Assembly: GCA_005790605.1 (NCBI GenBank)
Contig: SXUI01000003.1
Span: 1 to 64,000, forward strand
DNA from: Planctomycetia bacterium
GTDB lineage: Bacteria; Planctomycetota; Phycisphaerae; Phycisphaerales; SM1A02
DNA: 64,000 nucleotides
Reading direction: 5' to 3'
A program made the translations under genes and the position numbers. A model generated the notes under the pieces. That model ran no database searches. It was not told the DNA's origin and was given only the letters and a program-made list of their open reading frames with translations. Positions 17,224 through 25,856 of the stretch are shown piece after piece (the stretch's first letter is position 1; the number at the start of each line of letters is the position of its first letter).

Positions 17224-18150
17224 TCACGCAATTCGCGCGGCGGCGCGGAATCGCGCGTGTCGCTGCGCGATCGCGTCAGGCGTAGCCGCGCGCAGCCCTT
17301 CAAGGCTGAATCCGCCGATGGTGAAGCTCGCCATCACGGTTCCCCAAGTGAGCGCGTCTTGCAAGATTGCGAACTCCGACGCGCCCGGCGTGAGACCTTC
17401 TCGCGTGATGTGCCCCATCATGCCGCCCGCGAAACTATCGCCAGCGCCAGTCGGATCGATGACCATCTCTTCTGTCGCAGGAAACGCAGGAACCGCCGCA
17501 ACGCCATCGCGATGCACAAGAACCGCGCCGTGCTCGCCCTTCTTCACCACAACAAATCGTGGACCGTATCCAAGAATCCGCTCGCCCGCGGTGACCGCAT
17601 TGCGAACTCCCGTCAAGAGACATGTTTCGCTGTCATTCAACACGAGTCCATCCACCTCAGCGAGCAACTTCATAAGTTCATCGTGCGCGATGTTGATCCA
17701 GAGATCCATCGTGTCAGCGATCGCAAGCTTGCGCTTGGGGAGTTGCGTCAGAAGACCGCGTTGCACGCTCGGGTGCGTATTGCCAAGAAAGACAAACGAG
17801 CTGTCTGCGAACACACTCGGCACCATTGGCGGTGCTTCCCCAACAACGCCGAGATCGGTGAAAAGCGTTTCGCGGACATTGAGATTTTCAAGGTACTTCC
17901 CACCCCATGCGAAGGTCTGGCCTTGCGCGCGCGTTTCAAGTCCTCGCAAGTCAGCGCCGCGCACCGCTTCAAGTATCGCGCGATGTTCCGCTGGCCAATC
18001 GCCGCCAACAACACCCACCACTCGAACAGGGGTGAACGGAGCGGCGGCCGCCGCGAAGTACGCCGCGCTTCCGCCAAGCACGCGCTCCCTCCGAGCGGAC
18101 GGAGTCTCAACCGTGTCAATACCGATAGTGCCTGTGACGATGAGCGACAT
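17224..18150 (-). CDS. PfkB-family sugar or nucleoside kinase
   Basis: A 308-residue ribokinase-fold protein. The N-terminal GTIGIDTV and GGSAAYFA regions match PfkB signature 1. The catalytic signature DPTGAGDSFAGGMMGH holds the anion hole and the base aspartate. The substrate lid ENLNVRETLF is unlike ribokinase itself, and the substrate cannot be told from sequence. It begins 24 bp after the membrane-protein gene and ends 22 bp before the peptidase gene. Presence with murQ makes an amino-sugar or cell-wall-recycling substrate conceivable, but this is weak inference. Confidence 0.88.
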   Translation of the reverse strand: MSLIVTGTIGIDTVETPSARRERVLGGSAAYFAAAAAPFTPVRVVGVVGGDWPAEHRAILEAVRGADLRGLETRAQGQTFAWGGKYLENLNVRETLFTDLGVVGEAPPMVPSVFADSSFVFLGNTHPSVQRGLLTQLPKRKLAIADTMDLWINIAHDELMKLLAEVDGLVLNDSETCLLTGVRNAVTAGERILGYGPRFVVVKKGEHGAVLVHRDGVAAVPAFPATEEMVIDPTGAGDSFAGGMMGHITREGLTPGASEFAILQDALTWGTVMASFTIGGFSLEGLRAATPDAIAQRHARFRAAARIA

Positions 18151-18174
18151 AAGTTTCCTGTGGACGCTTTCGCG

Positions 18175-19011
18175 CTAGTGCTCTTGCCGAACGAAAGACC
18201 GAGCCCATCCAAATCCGAGTGACACGCCCACGAGTGAGCCCACGGCCCAATCCATCGGCATCACGAAGAGAAGGCTCGGCAGTTTGCTCCCAACGAAGAG
18301 ATCTGCGGGAGCGTGCAACCCGTTGAAGACGAAAAATGCCTGACCGAGAGCAGCTGCGAAAAGAGGTGCCGCCACGAGCATGACAGGCTGCGTCTGCGGC
18401 GCGAGAACTCGCGCGATCACGCCAACAACAAGGCTCCCCACGATTGCAGCACCGATCGCCTGACCCTTCATGGCATTCGCCACGAGCAGCGACGCAAGCA
18501 CCGGTGCCGCGACTCCCGCAAACCAACTCTTCACCGCCGATCGACCCCATGGCGAATCGATGTCCTCCTCATGCGCGAGAGGGAAATCAGGAAGTCGTCC
18601 AGAGACGCGAAAGATGATGATCGATGCGAGCGCGAGCAGCACAGCCCACAACGCGGTTTCGAGCGGCATGAGCCGCATCGGACTTGGACCAAAGACGAAG
18701 TCCTCCACCGTTCCGCCGCGCATGGACAAGACGCCAAGACCCGCGCCAACAACGAATATTCCGACGAGTGCGTTGACGAGACGACCAACGATCGCGCCGA
18801 TGCCGACCATGACCGCAAAGGACACAAGCAGCGCGGCGATGCCAAGCAGCGGTCGCACACTGTCGCTCACGAGTGGGCCTGGAACGCCACGATCACTCAA
18901 TAGTGGCGAGACGGCAATCACGCTGACCACGCTCGCACCGATGATGCCCGCGATGAGCACCGCGACGCGGCGAGGTGCGGATTCAGCCTGAGGTTGTGCC
19001 TGAGGTTGCAT
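18175..19011 (-). CDS. Polytopic membrane protein of unknown function
   Basis: 278 residues with about seven hydrophobic segments, for example LIAGIIGASVVSVIAV, IVGRLVNALVGIFVVGAGLG and ALWAVLLALASIIIF. A Gln/Pro-rich N-terminal tail (PQAQPQAES) precedes the first. No transporter or enzyme signature is recognisable. It is first in the operon with the PfkB kinase, peptidase and murQ. It diverges from hutH with about 120 bp between starts. Confidence 0.75.
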   Translation of the reverse strand: MQPQAQPQAESAPRRVAVLIAGIIGASVVSVIAVSPLLSDRGVPGPLVSDSVRPLLGIAALLVSFAVMVGIGAIVGRLVNALVGIFVVGAGLGVLSMRGGTVEDFVFGPSPMRLMPLETALWAVLLALASIIIFRVSGRLPDFPLAHEEDIDSPWGRSAVKSWFAGVAAPVLASLLVANAMKGQAIGAAIVGSLVVGVIARVLAPQTQPVMLVAAPLFAAALGQAFFVFNGLHAPADLFVGSKLPSLLFVMPMDWAVGSLVGVSLGFGWARSFVRQEH

Positions 19012-19131
19012 GAAGGGCGAAGTGTAGCAATCAGCGTCGCGAGGATGATCCGTCGCATCGCGGCCCGCTTTCCGTTGGACGAGTCGCGAGAGCGAATGTG
19101 CTAGGCTTCATCCTCACGAGTGGAAATCCCC

Positions 19132-20664
19132 ATGCAAACCGCATCTACGACACCACTCATCCTCGACGGAAACGCACTGACGATCGACACCGTCGTTCAG
19201 GTTGCGCGCGAAGGTCGTGCTGTCGAACTCGGATCTGTCGCACGAACCGCCATCGAGCGCGCGCGCGCCGTGATCGAGCGCAAAGTTGCGACAGGCGAAG
19301 CGATCTATGGCCTCAACACCGGCTTTGGTTCGCTGAGCCATGTCCGCATCGAGAAGGATCAGATCAAGGCACTCCAAGCCAACATCGTGCGATCGCATGC
19401 AGCGGGCGTTGGCGAGCCCCTTCCCGTCGAAACAGTGCGCGCGATGCTGCTGTGCCTCGCGGCAAGTCTCGCGCGCGGCGCATCCGGCGTGCGGCTCGAG
19501 ACCGTGCAACGGATTATCGCGATGCTCAATGCGCGCATCACGCCGGTGATTCCCAGTCGTGGATCCGTAGGCGCGTCGGGAGATCTGGCGCCGCTCGCAC
19601 ACGCTGCACTCGCGCTCCTTGGCGAAGGTGAAGTGCACTTGGGCGGCGAGCGAATGCCGACAGCGCACGCGCTGACCAAGCTCTCCCTTGCACCACTCGC
19701 GCTCGAGGAAAAGGAAGGCCTCGCGCTGCTGAACGGCACGCACTTGATGGCGGGCATGGGCGCGCTCCTTGTTGCAGACCTTCGTCAACTCTTTGACGCT
19801 GCAATCGTCGCGGGCGCATTGGCATTCGATGCAGCCAAAGCGAGTGACTCGTTTCTTCATCCCGCGCTCCATGAACTTCGCAAGCAGCCTGGACAACTCG
19901 CCGTCGCCCAACGACTTCGCTCGCTCACCGAGGGAAGCGCAATTCTCAAGAGTCATCAGAACGCCGATGACTTCCGCGTCCAAGACCCGTACTGCTTGCG
20001 CTGCATGCCACAAGTTCTTGGCGCGGCGAAAGACGCGATCGACTACGCAGCGTGCGCAATCGAACGAGAACTCGGCGCAGTCACCGACAACCCGCTCGTC
20101 GTTGGAGAGCAACTCGTTTCAGGTGGAAACTTCCACGGCATGCCGCTCGCGATTCCACTCGATGTGCTCGCGATCGCGGTGTCGCACATCGCAGGCATCA
20201 GCGAGCGCCGCACCTTCTGGGTGCTCGCAGCACAAGATCGCTATGTCGCGCACACGCCGTACCTCGCGTCAACTCCAGGATTGCATTCCGGTCTCATGAT
20301 CGCGCAGTACACGGCTGCGGCATGCGTGAATGAAATCGTGACGCTGTGCAATCCTTCGAGCGTTGCGAATGTCGTGACGAGCGCAGGCATCGAGGACTAC
20401 AACAGCTTCGGGCCCGCGTCGGCGCACAAACTCAAGCAATGCATCGCACGGGCGACGAGCGTCATCGCGATCGAAGTGCTCACCATGTGCGAAGGCATTG
20501 ACGCGCATCGGCCACTGCGCTCTTCGCCTGCGTTGGAATCAATCCACGCGAAGGTCCGCGCGATCGTGCCGCGATTGACCGGCGACCGAAGCCCCGCGCC
20601 TGACATCGCAGCGATCGAAGCGATGATGCAACGCGGCGAGTGTTCATCCATCAGCAGACGCTGA
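19132..20664 (+). CDS. hutH: Histidine ammonia-lyase
   Basis: A 510-residue enzyme that deaminates histidine to trans-urocanate, the first step of histidine degradation. The MIO prosthetic group forms from Ala148-Ser149-Gly150 in GSVGASGDLAPLAH. YGLNTGFG near the N-terminus, QDPYCLRCMPQV and SGGNFHG are further signatures. I chose the ATG at 19132; a GTG four codons upstream is possible. The next pathway enzyme, HutU, is encoded 2.5 kb downstream on the same strand, with two secreted-protein genes between them, so they need separate or long transcripts. Confidence 0.96.
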   Translation: MQTASTTPLILDGNALTIDTVVQVAREGRAVELGSVARTAIERARAVIERKVATGEAIYGLNTGFGSLSHVRIEKDQIKALQANIVRSHAAGVGEPLPVETVRAMLLCLAASLARGASGVRLETVQRIIAMLNARITPVIPSRGSVGASGDLAPLAHAALALLGEGEVHLGGERMPTAHALTKLSLAPLALEEKEGLALLNGTHLMAGMGALLVADLRQLFDAAIVAGALAFDAAKASDSFLHPALHELRKQPGQLAVAQRLRSLTEGSAILKSHQNADDFRVQDPYCLRCMPQVLGAAKDAIDYAACAIERELGAVTDNPLVVGEQLVSGGNFHGMPLAIPLDVLAIAVSHIAGISERRTFWVLAAQDRYVAHTPYLASTPGLHSGLMIAQYTAAACVNEIVTLCNPSSVANVVTSAGIEDYNSFGPASAHKLKQCIARATSVIAIEVLTMCEGIDAHRPLRSSPALESIHAKVRAIVPRLTGDRSPAPDIAAIEAMMQRGECSSISRR

Positions 20665-20721
20665 TACGACTACATCAGTTGCGACTCGACGCTCAACTTG
20701 TTCCTTCGAACAGCCTCCGGC

Positions 20722-22185
20722 TCAGAACTTCGAGCCCGTGATGAAGCTTCGTTGTTCAACTTTGATAGACGCGGCATTCGAAGTGTTTTGAGCCCACTGA
20801 AGTTGAAGATCGCCGGCAGTTGCGCCGTTGACCACGATTCCTTGGAACTCAAACATGCCGATTTGGTTTGCGGTCACTGGCAACACAACAGTGGTGCCCG
20901 ACGCAACGATCACGCCTCCGCTGGCATAGGTGGACGTCGATTCGAAGTATTCGCCGTGCCAACGGATGGTTGCACCTGAGGGAACGGCCAATGTGAGCTT
21001 GATGTCTGGCGTCGCACTCGTGGAACTAATGATCAAGACCCCTCGGAACTCTACTGCGTCGCTCGCAACCAGCGGGAGTTTGATGACATCGTCGTTCTGA
21101 AGCGTTGTGCTTGACGACACACTCTCATCCTGCGTCTTACGAATTCGGTAATCGAGGATTGAGCCGGCAGGACCTGTTGCACCAACATCGCCCTGCGGAC
21201 CTTGAGCTCCAGTGAGACCAGTTGCGCCTTGAGCACCAGTTGCACCTGTCGCGCCAACTTCGCCTTGAGGACCTTGAGCTCCAGTCAGACCTGTTGCGCC
21301 TTGAGCGCCAGTTGCGCCAACGTCGCCCTGCGGACCCTGAGCTCCGGTTGCGCCTGTTGCGCCGACTTCACCTTGAGGACCCTGTGCGCCTGTCGCACCA
21401 GTTGCACCAGTGAGACCCGTCGCACCAACTTCACCTTGCGGACCTTGAGCTCCAGTAGCGCCTGTTGCACCAACTTCACCTTGCGGACCTTGAGCTCCGG
21501 TTGCACCAGTGAGACCTGTTGCACCGACTTCGCCCTGCGGACCTTGAGCTCCGGTTGCGCCTGTTGCGCCGACATCCCCTTGTGGGCCTTGGGCACCAGG
21601 GGCACCTTGAGCGCCTGGAGCACCAGGGGCGCCCTGACCGTTTGCGCCTTGAGGACCTTGCGCGCCCGTCGCACCAACTTCACCTTGAGTTCCCTGCGGG
21701 CCGACAGGGCCTGCCGCGCCTCGCGCTCCGGGTGCACCCGGAGCACCGTCAGCACCAGCCGGACCTGGAATACCTTGTGGTCCTGCGTTTCCTGAGAGCG
21801 CGAAGAGCGCCGTTGGAGTCGGCATCACGGCTTGACGCGGTGTAAGTGTAGTTCCGTTGACCTGCACTTCGAGCCAACGCTTGGTTGATCCGAACACTCC
21901 ACCGAAATCGAGATCAACCGAGAAGTTTCCATCAAGGATCTCATGCGCGATCGCCGTCATCTCGGGACCAACTCGCGCTCCACCGACCGCACTATCGAAC
22001 AGCCTGAATCTCAAATCAAAGTTGCCGTTCGCCGCCAATCCGTTCTGCTTCAGGAGCCCTTGATACGTGAAGGCGGTCCCGACGGGTGTTCCATCACCCG
22101 CCAACGCGCGCCCGACTGGTGCGAGCACGAGTGAGGCGATCAAGGTCACAACAATCTGAAATCGAAACTTGGTGCTGAACAACAT
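20722..22185 (-). CDS. Secreted collagen-like triple-helix protein
   Basis: 487 residues with a signal peptide ([18 protein letters not shown]). An N-terminal domain (about 32-130) begins [13 protein letters not shown], as in surface proteins of planctomycetes. Residues 132-340 are Gly-X-Y repeats, about 69 triplets, rich in [12 protein letters not shown] units. The register breaks once: a two-residue GQ follows GAN near residue 183. A beta-rich C-terminal domain of about 147 residues follows and could trimerise the helix. Prolines are in position X and there is no obvious hydroxylation need. A role in the outer surface or matrix is inference. Confidence 0.88.
   Translation of the reverse strand: MLFSTKFRFQIVVTLIASLVLAPVGRALAGDGTPVGTAFTYQGLLKQNGLAANGNFDLRFRLFDSAVGGARVGPEMTAIAHEILDGNFSVDLDFGGVFGSTKRWLEVQVNGTTLTPRQAVMPTPTALFALSGNAGPQGIPGPAGADGAPGAPGARGAAGPVGPQGTQGEVGATGAQGPQGANGQGAPGAPGAQGAPGAQGPQGDVGATGATGAQGPQGEVGATGLTGATGAQGPQGEVGATGATGAQGPQGEVGATGLTGATGATGAQGPQGEVGATGATGAQGPQGDVGATGAQGATGLTGAQGPQGEVGATGATGAQGATGLTGAQGPQGDVGATGPAGSILDYRIRKTQDESVSSSTTLQNDDVIKLPLVASDAVEFRGVLIISSTSATPDIKLTLAVPSGATIRWHGEYFESTSTYASGGVIVASGTTVVLPVTANQIGMFEFQGIVVNGATAGDLQLQWAQNTSNAASIKVEQRSFITGSKF
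21166..21792. repeat. Coding tandem repeats of the collagen-like region
   Basis: Short 9-nt-multiple repeats encoding Gly-X-Y triplets, with larger units near 18-45 nt built from GAQ GPQ G(E/D)V GAT. Near-identical units suggest recombination-driven length change. The repeats are in frame throughout except for one 2-codon irregularity. Confidence 0.85.
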
Positions 22186-22467
22186 AGTACTTAGGTTCCA
22201 ACGGTTTTTTACAGGCGCACAACCTTACGCAGACACAGCATGAGCGCGCAATCGCAAAACTTAATCATGACTTAGCTTTGACGTCACGGACCGAGATGAT
22301 TAGGAATCACACCGCAATCGAACGGGGATTTGAGATGCACCAAAACTCAGCAATGTCAAACACTTCGGTTGACAAACGATGAGTTTGGCGAATCATTGGC
22401 TCGCATCGAATCGAAAGTTCTCCGATAAGTGTTCAGTCCGCGCGCCCTCTCTTCTAGAACGCACTCC
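22186..22467. other. Divergent intergenic region, 282 bp
   Basis: Gap between the collagen-like gene and the dockerin gene, which read away from each other. It is visibly more AT-rich than its surroundings (22240-22290 especially). TTGACG at about 22273 and TTGACA at about 22370 could be -35 elements, but I see no convincing -10 partner. No small gene or strong hairpin is apparent. Confidence 0.5.
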
Positions 22468-22941
22468 ATGCAACATTCCTTACAAACGATTAGCTCCCTT
22501 CACGCGATCATTACCATCCGACAGAGCCTTGCTAATGTCGGGCGCACAACGATTGGTGCGATCGCGATCGTCCTCCTTGTTGGCGGAACCACTTTCGCTC
22601 AAGACGCGGACCCTTTTGAGATTTCAAACTCCCCGACCTCTGGCGGAGGTGGGATCTCGTCCGGAGGCGAGTTCGTCATGGTCGGCAGTGTCGGGCAGGC
22701 TGTGACTGGACCAACCCACGGAGGCGAGTTCGAGTTCCACAGCGGCTACCTGGCCGCTGAGTGCATTTGTGATCAGGGCGATGCCAACTGCGACGGCAAT
22801 GTGGACGCGGAAGATCTCACTGCCGTGCTTTCGCATTGGGGTGCCTGCCCAGACCTAAACCCAGGATGCGAAGGCGACCTCACCAACGACGGAGTCGTCG
22901 ACGGGAGCGATCTCACATTCGTCCTCTCAAACTGGACTTGA
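22468..22941 (+). CDS. Small secreted protein with C-terminal dockerin-like repeats
   Basis: 157 residues. The signal peptide contains GAIAIVLLVGG and is probably cut after TTFA. A Gly/Ser-rich segment (residues about 50-95) with GGEFVMVGSVGQ and GGEFEFHSGY follows; it resembles the repeat often found ahead of planctomycete dockerins. The C-terminus holds two calcium-loop modules: DANCDGNVDAEDLTAVLSHWG and DLTNDGVVDGSDLTFVLSNW, each ending in the L--L--W pattern (first loop DANCDGNVD, second DLTNDGVVD). Cys residues probably form disulfides. In this class such ends may anchor or assemble surface proteins; no cohesin is visible here. Confidence 0.85.
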   Translation: MQHSLQTISSLHAIITIRQSLANVGRTTIGAIAIVLLVGGTTFAQDADPFEISNSPTSGGGGISSGGEFVMVGSVGQAVTGPTHGGEFEFHSGYLAAECICDQGDANCDGNVDAEDLTAVLSHWGACPDLNPGCEGDLTNDGVVDGSDLTFVLSNWT

Positions 22942-22976
22942 GTGTGACGCTGCGCTGCTCGACCTGCGAGTTGCGG

Positions 22977-22992
22977 GCGACTGCGGAGTCGC
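22977..22992 (+). terminator. Small hairpin after the dockerin gene
   Basis: GCGACT and AGTCGC around a GCGG tetraloop, 36 bp past the stop at 22941. No T-tract follows, so it is a weak terminator candidate. Confidence 0.35.
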
Positions 22993-23001
22993 ACGCGAAA
23001 T

Positions 23002-23119
23002 CCCCCGCAGGATGCCCCGCGCTGATTGACGCGGCCGATGCGATCTGGGGCGATGTTGGCCAACATCGCATGCCACCCATCAATCAACACAGAACCATCG
23101 CGCGGGGCTTTCGCGGGGG
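23002..23119. other. Nested inverted-repeat structure upstream of hutU
   Basis: Three collinear paired segments enclose a central palindrome. CCCCCGC (23002-23008) pairs with GCGGGGG (23113-23119). GCCCCGCGC (23014-23022) pairs with GCGCGGGGC (23100-23108). TGATTGA (23023-23029) pairs with TCAATCA (23080-23086). The apex contains a perfect 20-bp palindrome, GCGATGTTGG-CCAACATCGC, at 23050-23069. The whole folds into one long hairpin of about 118 nt ending 86 bp before hutU. No T-tract follows on the plus strand. Confidence 0.7.
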
Positions 23120-23205
23120 CCATGACTTCTCCAATATTGCGAACAGTCTCCTCTCGTGGCTCGGGTGATCCACTCAAAGGCGACGCCTCCTTTGGGTTTA
23201 CAATC

Positions 23206-24879
23206 ATGCGAATGACGACTGCAACGGCAACCGCGCGCGAAGTTCGCGCTCCTCGTGGAAACGACCGAGTGTGCTCATCGTGGGCCGCCGAAGCAGCGAT
23301 GCGCATGCTGATGAACAACCTCGACGCAGAAGTCGCGGAGCGACCTGGAGACTTGGTTGTCTATGGCGGTCGCGGCCAAGCCGCGAGAAGCTGGGAAGCA
23401 TTTGATGCGATTGTCCATTCGCTGCGCGGCCTCGCCATGGATGAAACACTCCTCGTGCAGAGCGGGAAGCCGGTCGGCATCGCGAGGACAACTCCCGACT
23501 CGCCCCGCGTCCTCATCGCCAACTCGAATCTCGTTCCACATTGGGCCACGCAGCGACACTTCGATGAGCTCGCGCAGAAGGGGCTGATCATGTTCGGCCA
23601 GATGACTGCGGGGAGTTGGATTTACATCGGCACGCAAGGCATCGTGCAAGGGACCTACGAAACCTATGCCGAGTGCGCGCGTCAGCACTTTGGCGGCTCG
23701 CTAAGAGGCACGCTGAATGTGACTGGTGGCTGCGGTGGGATGGGCGGCGCGCAACCGCTCGCAATCACCATGAATCAAGGCGTTTGCCTCATTGCAGACA
23801 TCGCCCGCGAACGACTCGAGAAGCGCGTGCATGATCGATACCTCGACGAGGTTGTGCTCGATCTTGATGGCGCGATTGATCGCGCACTTGAACTCAAGGC
23901 GAAGGGGCAAGGCGTGTCTGTCGGCTGGCTCGGCAACATCATCGATCTCTTGCGCCGCTTGTCCGAGCGCGGCATCACGCCCGACACCCTCACGGATCAA
24001 ACGAGCGCGCACGATCCGCTGCACGGCTATTACCCCGAATCGATGACGCGCGAAGCCGCCGATGCACTCCGCGCGAGCGATCCTAAGGAGTACACCGCGC
24101 GGTCGATGCAATCCATGGCCGAACATGTGCGACTGATGGTCGCGCTCATGCGCAAGGGCGCAAAGACATTCGATTACGGCAACAACATCCGCCAGCGCGC
24201 ATTCGATGCTGGATACGCCGATGCATTCGAGTTCCCTGGCTTCGTGCCCGCCTACATTCGCCCGCAGTTCTGCGTCGGTCGCGGACCATTCCGTTGGGTC
24301 GCACTGAGTGGAGACCCACAAGACATCAAGACGACCGACGATGCACTGCTCCAACTTTTTCCGCAGGACAAATCGCTGCATCAGTGGATCACGATGGCAC
24401 AAGAACGCATCGCGTTCCAAGGCCTCCCCGCCCGCATCTGCTGGCTTGGCTACGGCGAACGGCACAAGGCTGGCCTTCTCTTCAACGAACTCGTGCGCAC
24501 AAAGAAGGTCAAAGCACCCATCGTGATCGGACGAGATCATCTTGATTGCGGATCCGTTGCGAGTCCGAATCGAGAAACAGAAGGTATGCTCGACGGAAGT
24601 GATGCCATCAGCGATTGGGCGATTCTCAACTTCGCGCTCGCGACGGCGTCAGGCGCGAGTTGGACGAGTTTCCATCACGGCGGCGGCGTTGGCATCGGAT
24701 ATTCGCAGCATGCAGGACAGGTCATCGTTGCGGACGGCACGGATGAAGCGGCGCGCCGACTCGAACGCGTGCTCACAAACGATCCCTTGATGGGCGTGCT
24801 TCGACATGCTGACGCCGGATACAAGATCGCACGAGATTGCGCGGATCGCCACGGCATCCAAATCCCCTGCGCACGCTGA
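23206..24879 (+). CDS. hutU: Urocanate hydratase
   Basis: A 557-residue NAD-dependent enzyme converting urocanate to imidazolone propionate, step two of histidine degradation. Matching features: [18 protein letters not shown] near the N-terminus, [36 protein letters not shown] (split: [22 protein letters not shown]), [25 protein letters not shown], the catalytic region [11 protein letters not shown] and the C-terminal [17 protein letters not shown]. The ATG at 23206 gives a usual-length protein; 23212 is an alternative. hutI, hutG or hutF are not in the window. Confidence 0.96.
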   Translation: MRMTTATATAREVRAPRGNDRVCSSWAAEAAMRMLMNNLDAEVAERPGDLVVYGGRGQAARSWEAFDAIVHSLRGLAMDETLLVQSGKPVGIARTTPDSPRVLIANSNLVPHWATQRHFDELAQKGLIMFGQMTAGSWIYIGTQGIVQGTYETYAECARQHFGGSLRGTLNVTGGCGGMGGAQPLAITMNQGVCLIADIARERLEKRVHDRYLDEVVLDLDGAIDRALELKAKGQGVSVGWLGNIIDLLRRLSERGITPDTLTDQTSAHDPLHGYYPESMTREAADALRASDPKEYTARSMQSMAEHVRLMVALMRKGAKTFDYGNNIRQRAFDAGYADAFEFPGFVPAYIRPQFCVGRGPFRWVALSGDPQDIKTTDDALLQLFPQDKSLHQWITMAQERIAFQGLPARICWLGYGERHKAGLLFNELVRTKKVKAPIVIGRDHLDCGSVASPNRETEGMLDGSDAISDWAILNFALATASGASWTSFHHGGGVGIGYSQHAGQVIVADGTDEAARRLERVLTNDPLMGVLRHADAGYKIARDCADRHGIQIPCAR

Positions 24880-24890
24880 TTTCGAGCGGT

Positions 24891-25856
24891 TCACGCGCTC
24901 GCGCGGCGAATGCGGTCGTGCAGCGCAACCCACAATCCACCTCGCTCCTGTGGAATGACGATGAACACTGCGCTCGCGCCGGATCGTTCGGCCTCGCGAA
25001 GCGCTGCGTAGAACCGCTGCGCGTACGCCTGCGCCTCACATGGCATCTCCACCTTGATATGCGGTGCGGACACTTCATCCGTCGCAAAGCCGATCACTAC
25101 GGTTCGAACCGTTTGGTTGAAGAGTCGTCGCGTGAGTGTGTCTGCCTTCACGCTTTCGCAGGGCAAACTCGGCGCGTAGTGCTTGGCCATTGTCCCCGGA
25201 CTTGCGTCTTGCTTCGTGAGATGCGGCATGGTGACCGCGCCAATGATCGGCGAGAGATCATGCTCGCCGATTGCGCCTGGACGCAGCACCATCGGTCGCG
25301 CGCGGCTGAGATCAAGCACCGTTGACTCGATGCCGAAGCTGCACGCGCCACCGTCAAGAATCAGCAGATCGTCGATGTCCTTGAACTCCTCCGCGACATG
25401 CTGCGGAGTCGTGGGAGAGATGTGTCCTGATCGGTTTGCACTCGGCGCACTCAGTGCAGAACCAAACGCTTCGAGCACCGCAAGGGCAACCGGGTGCGCA
25501 GGTGCGCGAACGGCAACTGTGCCGCGTCCACCCACGCCAACCGCTGCGATCTCGGGTCGCCGAGGAAGCACGATGGCGAGCGGGCCAGGCCAGAACTTTG
25601 CCGCGAGTTTTTCCGCGCGGGCGTCGAAGCCAAAGGTCGTCCGCTTCGCCATGGCAACATCAAGTACATGCGCAATGAGCGGATTTGATGCGGGCCGACC
25701 CTTCATCGCATAGACGGCAGCGAGCGCTTGCTCGTTGCCGGAATCACAGAAGAGACCGTACACCGTTTCGGTTGGCATCGCCACGCACTTGCCAGTCTTG
25801 AGCAGGCGCGCTGCTTCTTCGATCACAGCCGGCGTTGGCGTTTCAATTCGCGGCAA
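24891..25856 (-). CDS. L-threonylcarbamoyladenylate synthase (Sua5 type)
   Basis: 321 residues. It makes threonylcarbamoyl-AMP, the precursor of t6A37 in ANN-decoding tRNAs. The N-terminal YrdC domain has PTETVYGLFCD, KGRPASNPLI and SAPSANRSGHISPT. A linker SPGTMAKHYAP leads to a C-terminal Sua5 domain of about 100 residues, so this is the two-domain type rather than short TsaC. The start codon is TTG at 25856, which directly abuts the TGA of the TolC-family gene. No ATG or GTG lies before the conserved core, so TTG is the best choice. Confidence 0.94.
   Translation of the reverse strand: MPRIETPTPAVIEEAARLLKTGKCVAMPTETVYGLFCDSGNEQALAAVYAMKGRPASNPLIAHVLDVAMAKRTTFGFDARAEKLAAKFWPGPLAIVLPRRPEIAAVGVGGRGTVAVRAPAHPVALAVLEAFGSALSAPSANRSGHISPTTPQHVAEEFKDIDDLLILDGGACSFGIESTVLDLSRARPMVLRPGAIGEHDLSPIIGAVTMPHLTKQDASPGTMAKHYAPSLPCESVKADTLTRRLFNQTVRTVVIGFATDEVSAPHIKVEMPCEAQAYAQRFYAALREAERSGASAVFIVIPQERGGLWVALHDRIRRASA

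Noticed and set aside
21166-21792. Regular short repeats that could suggest a CRISPR array or satellite
   Set aside because: The repeats are in frame, encode Gly-X-Y triplets and have no unique spacers of constant length; they are the collagen-like coding region.
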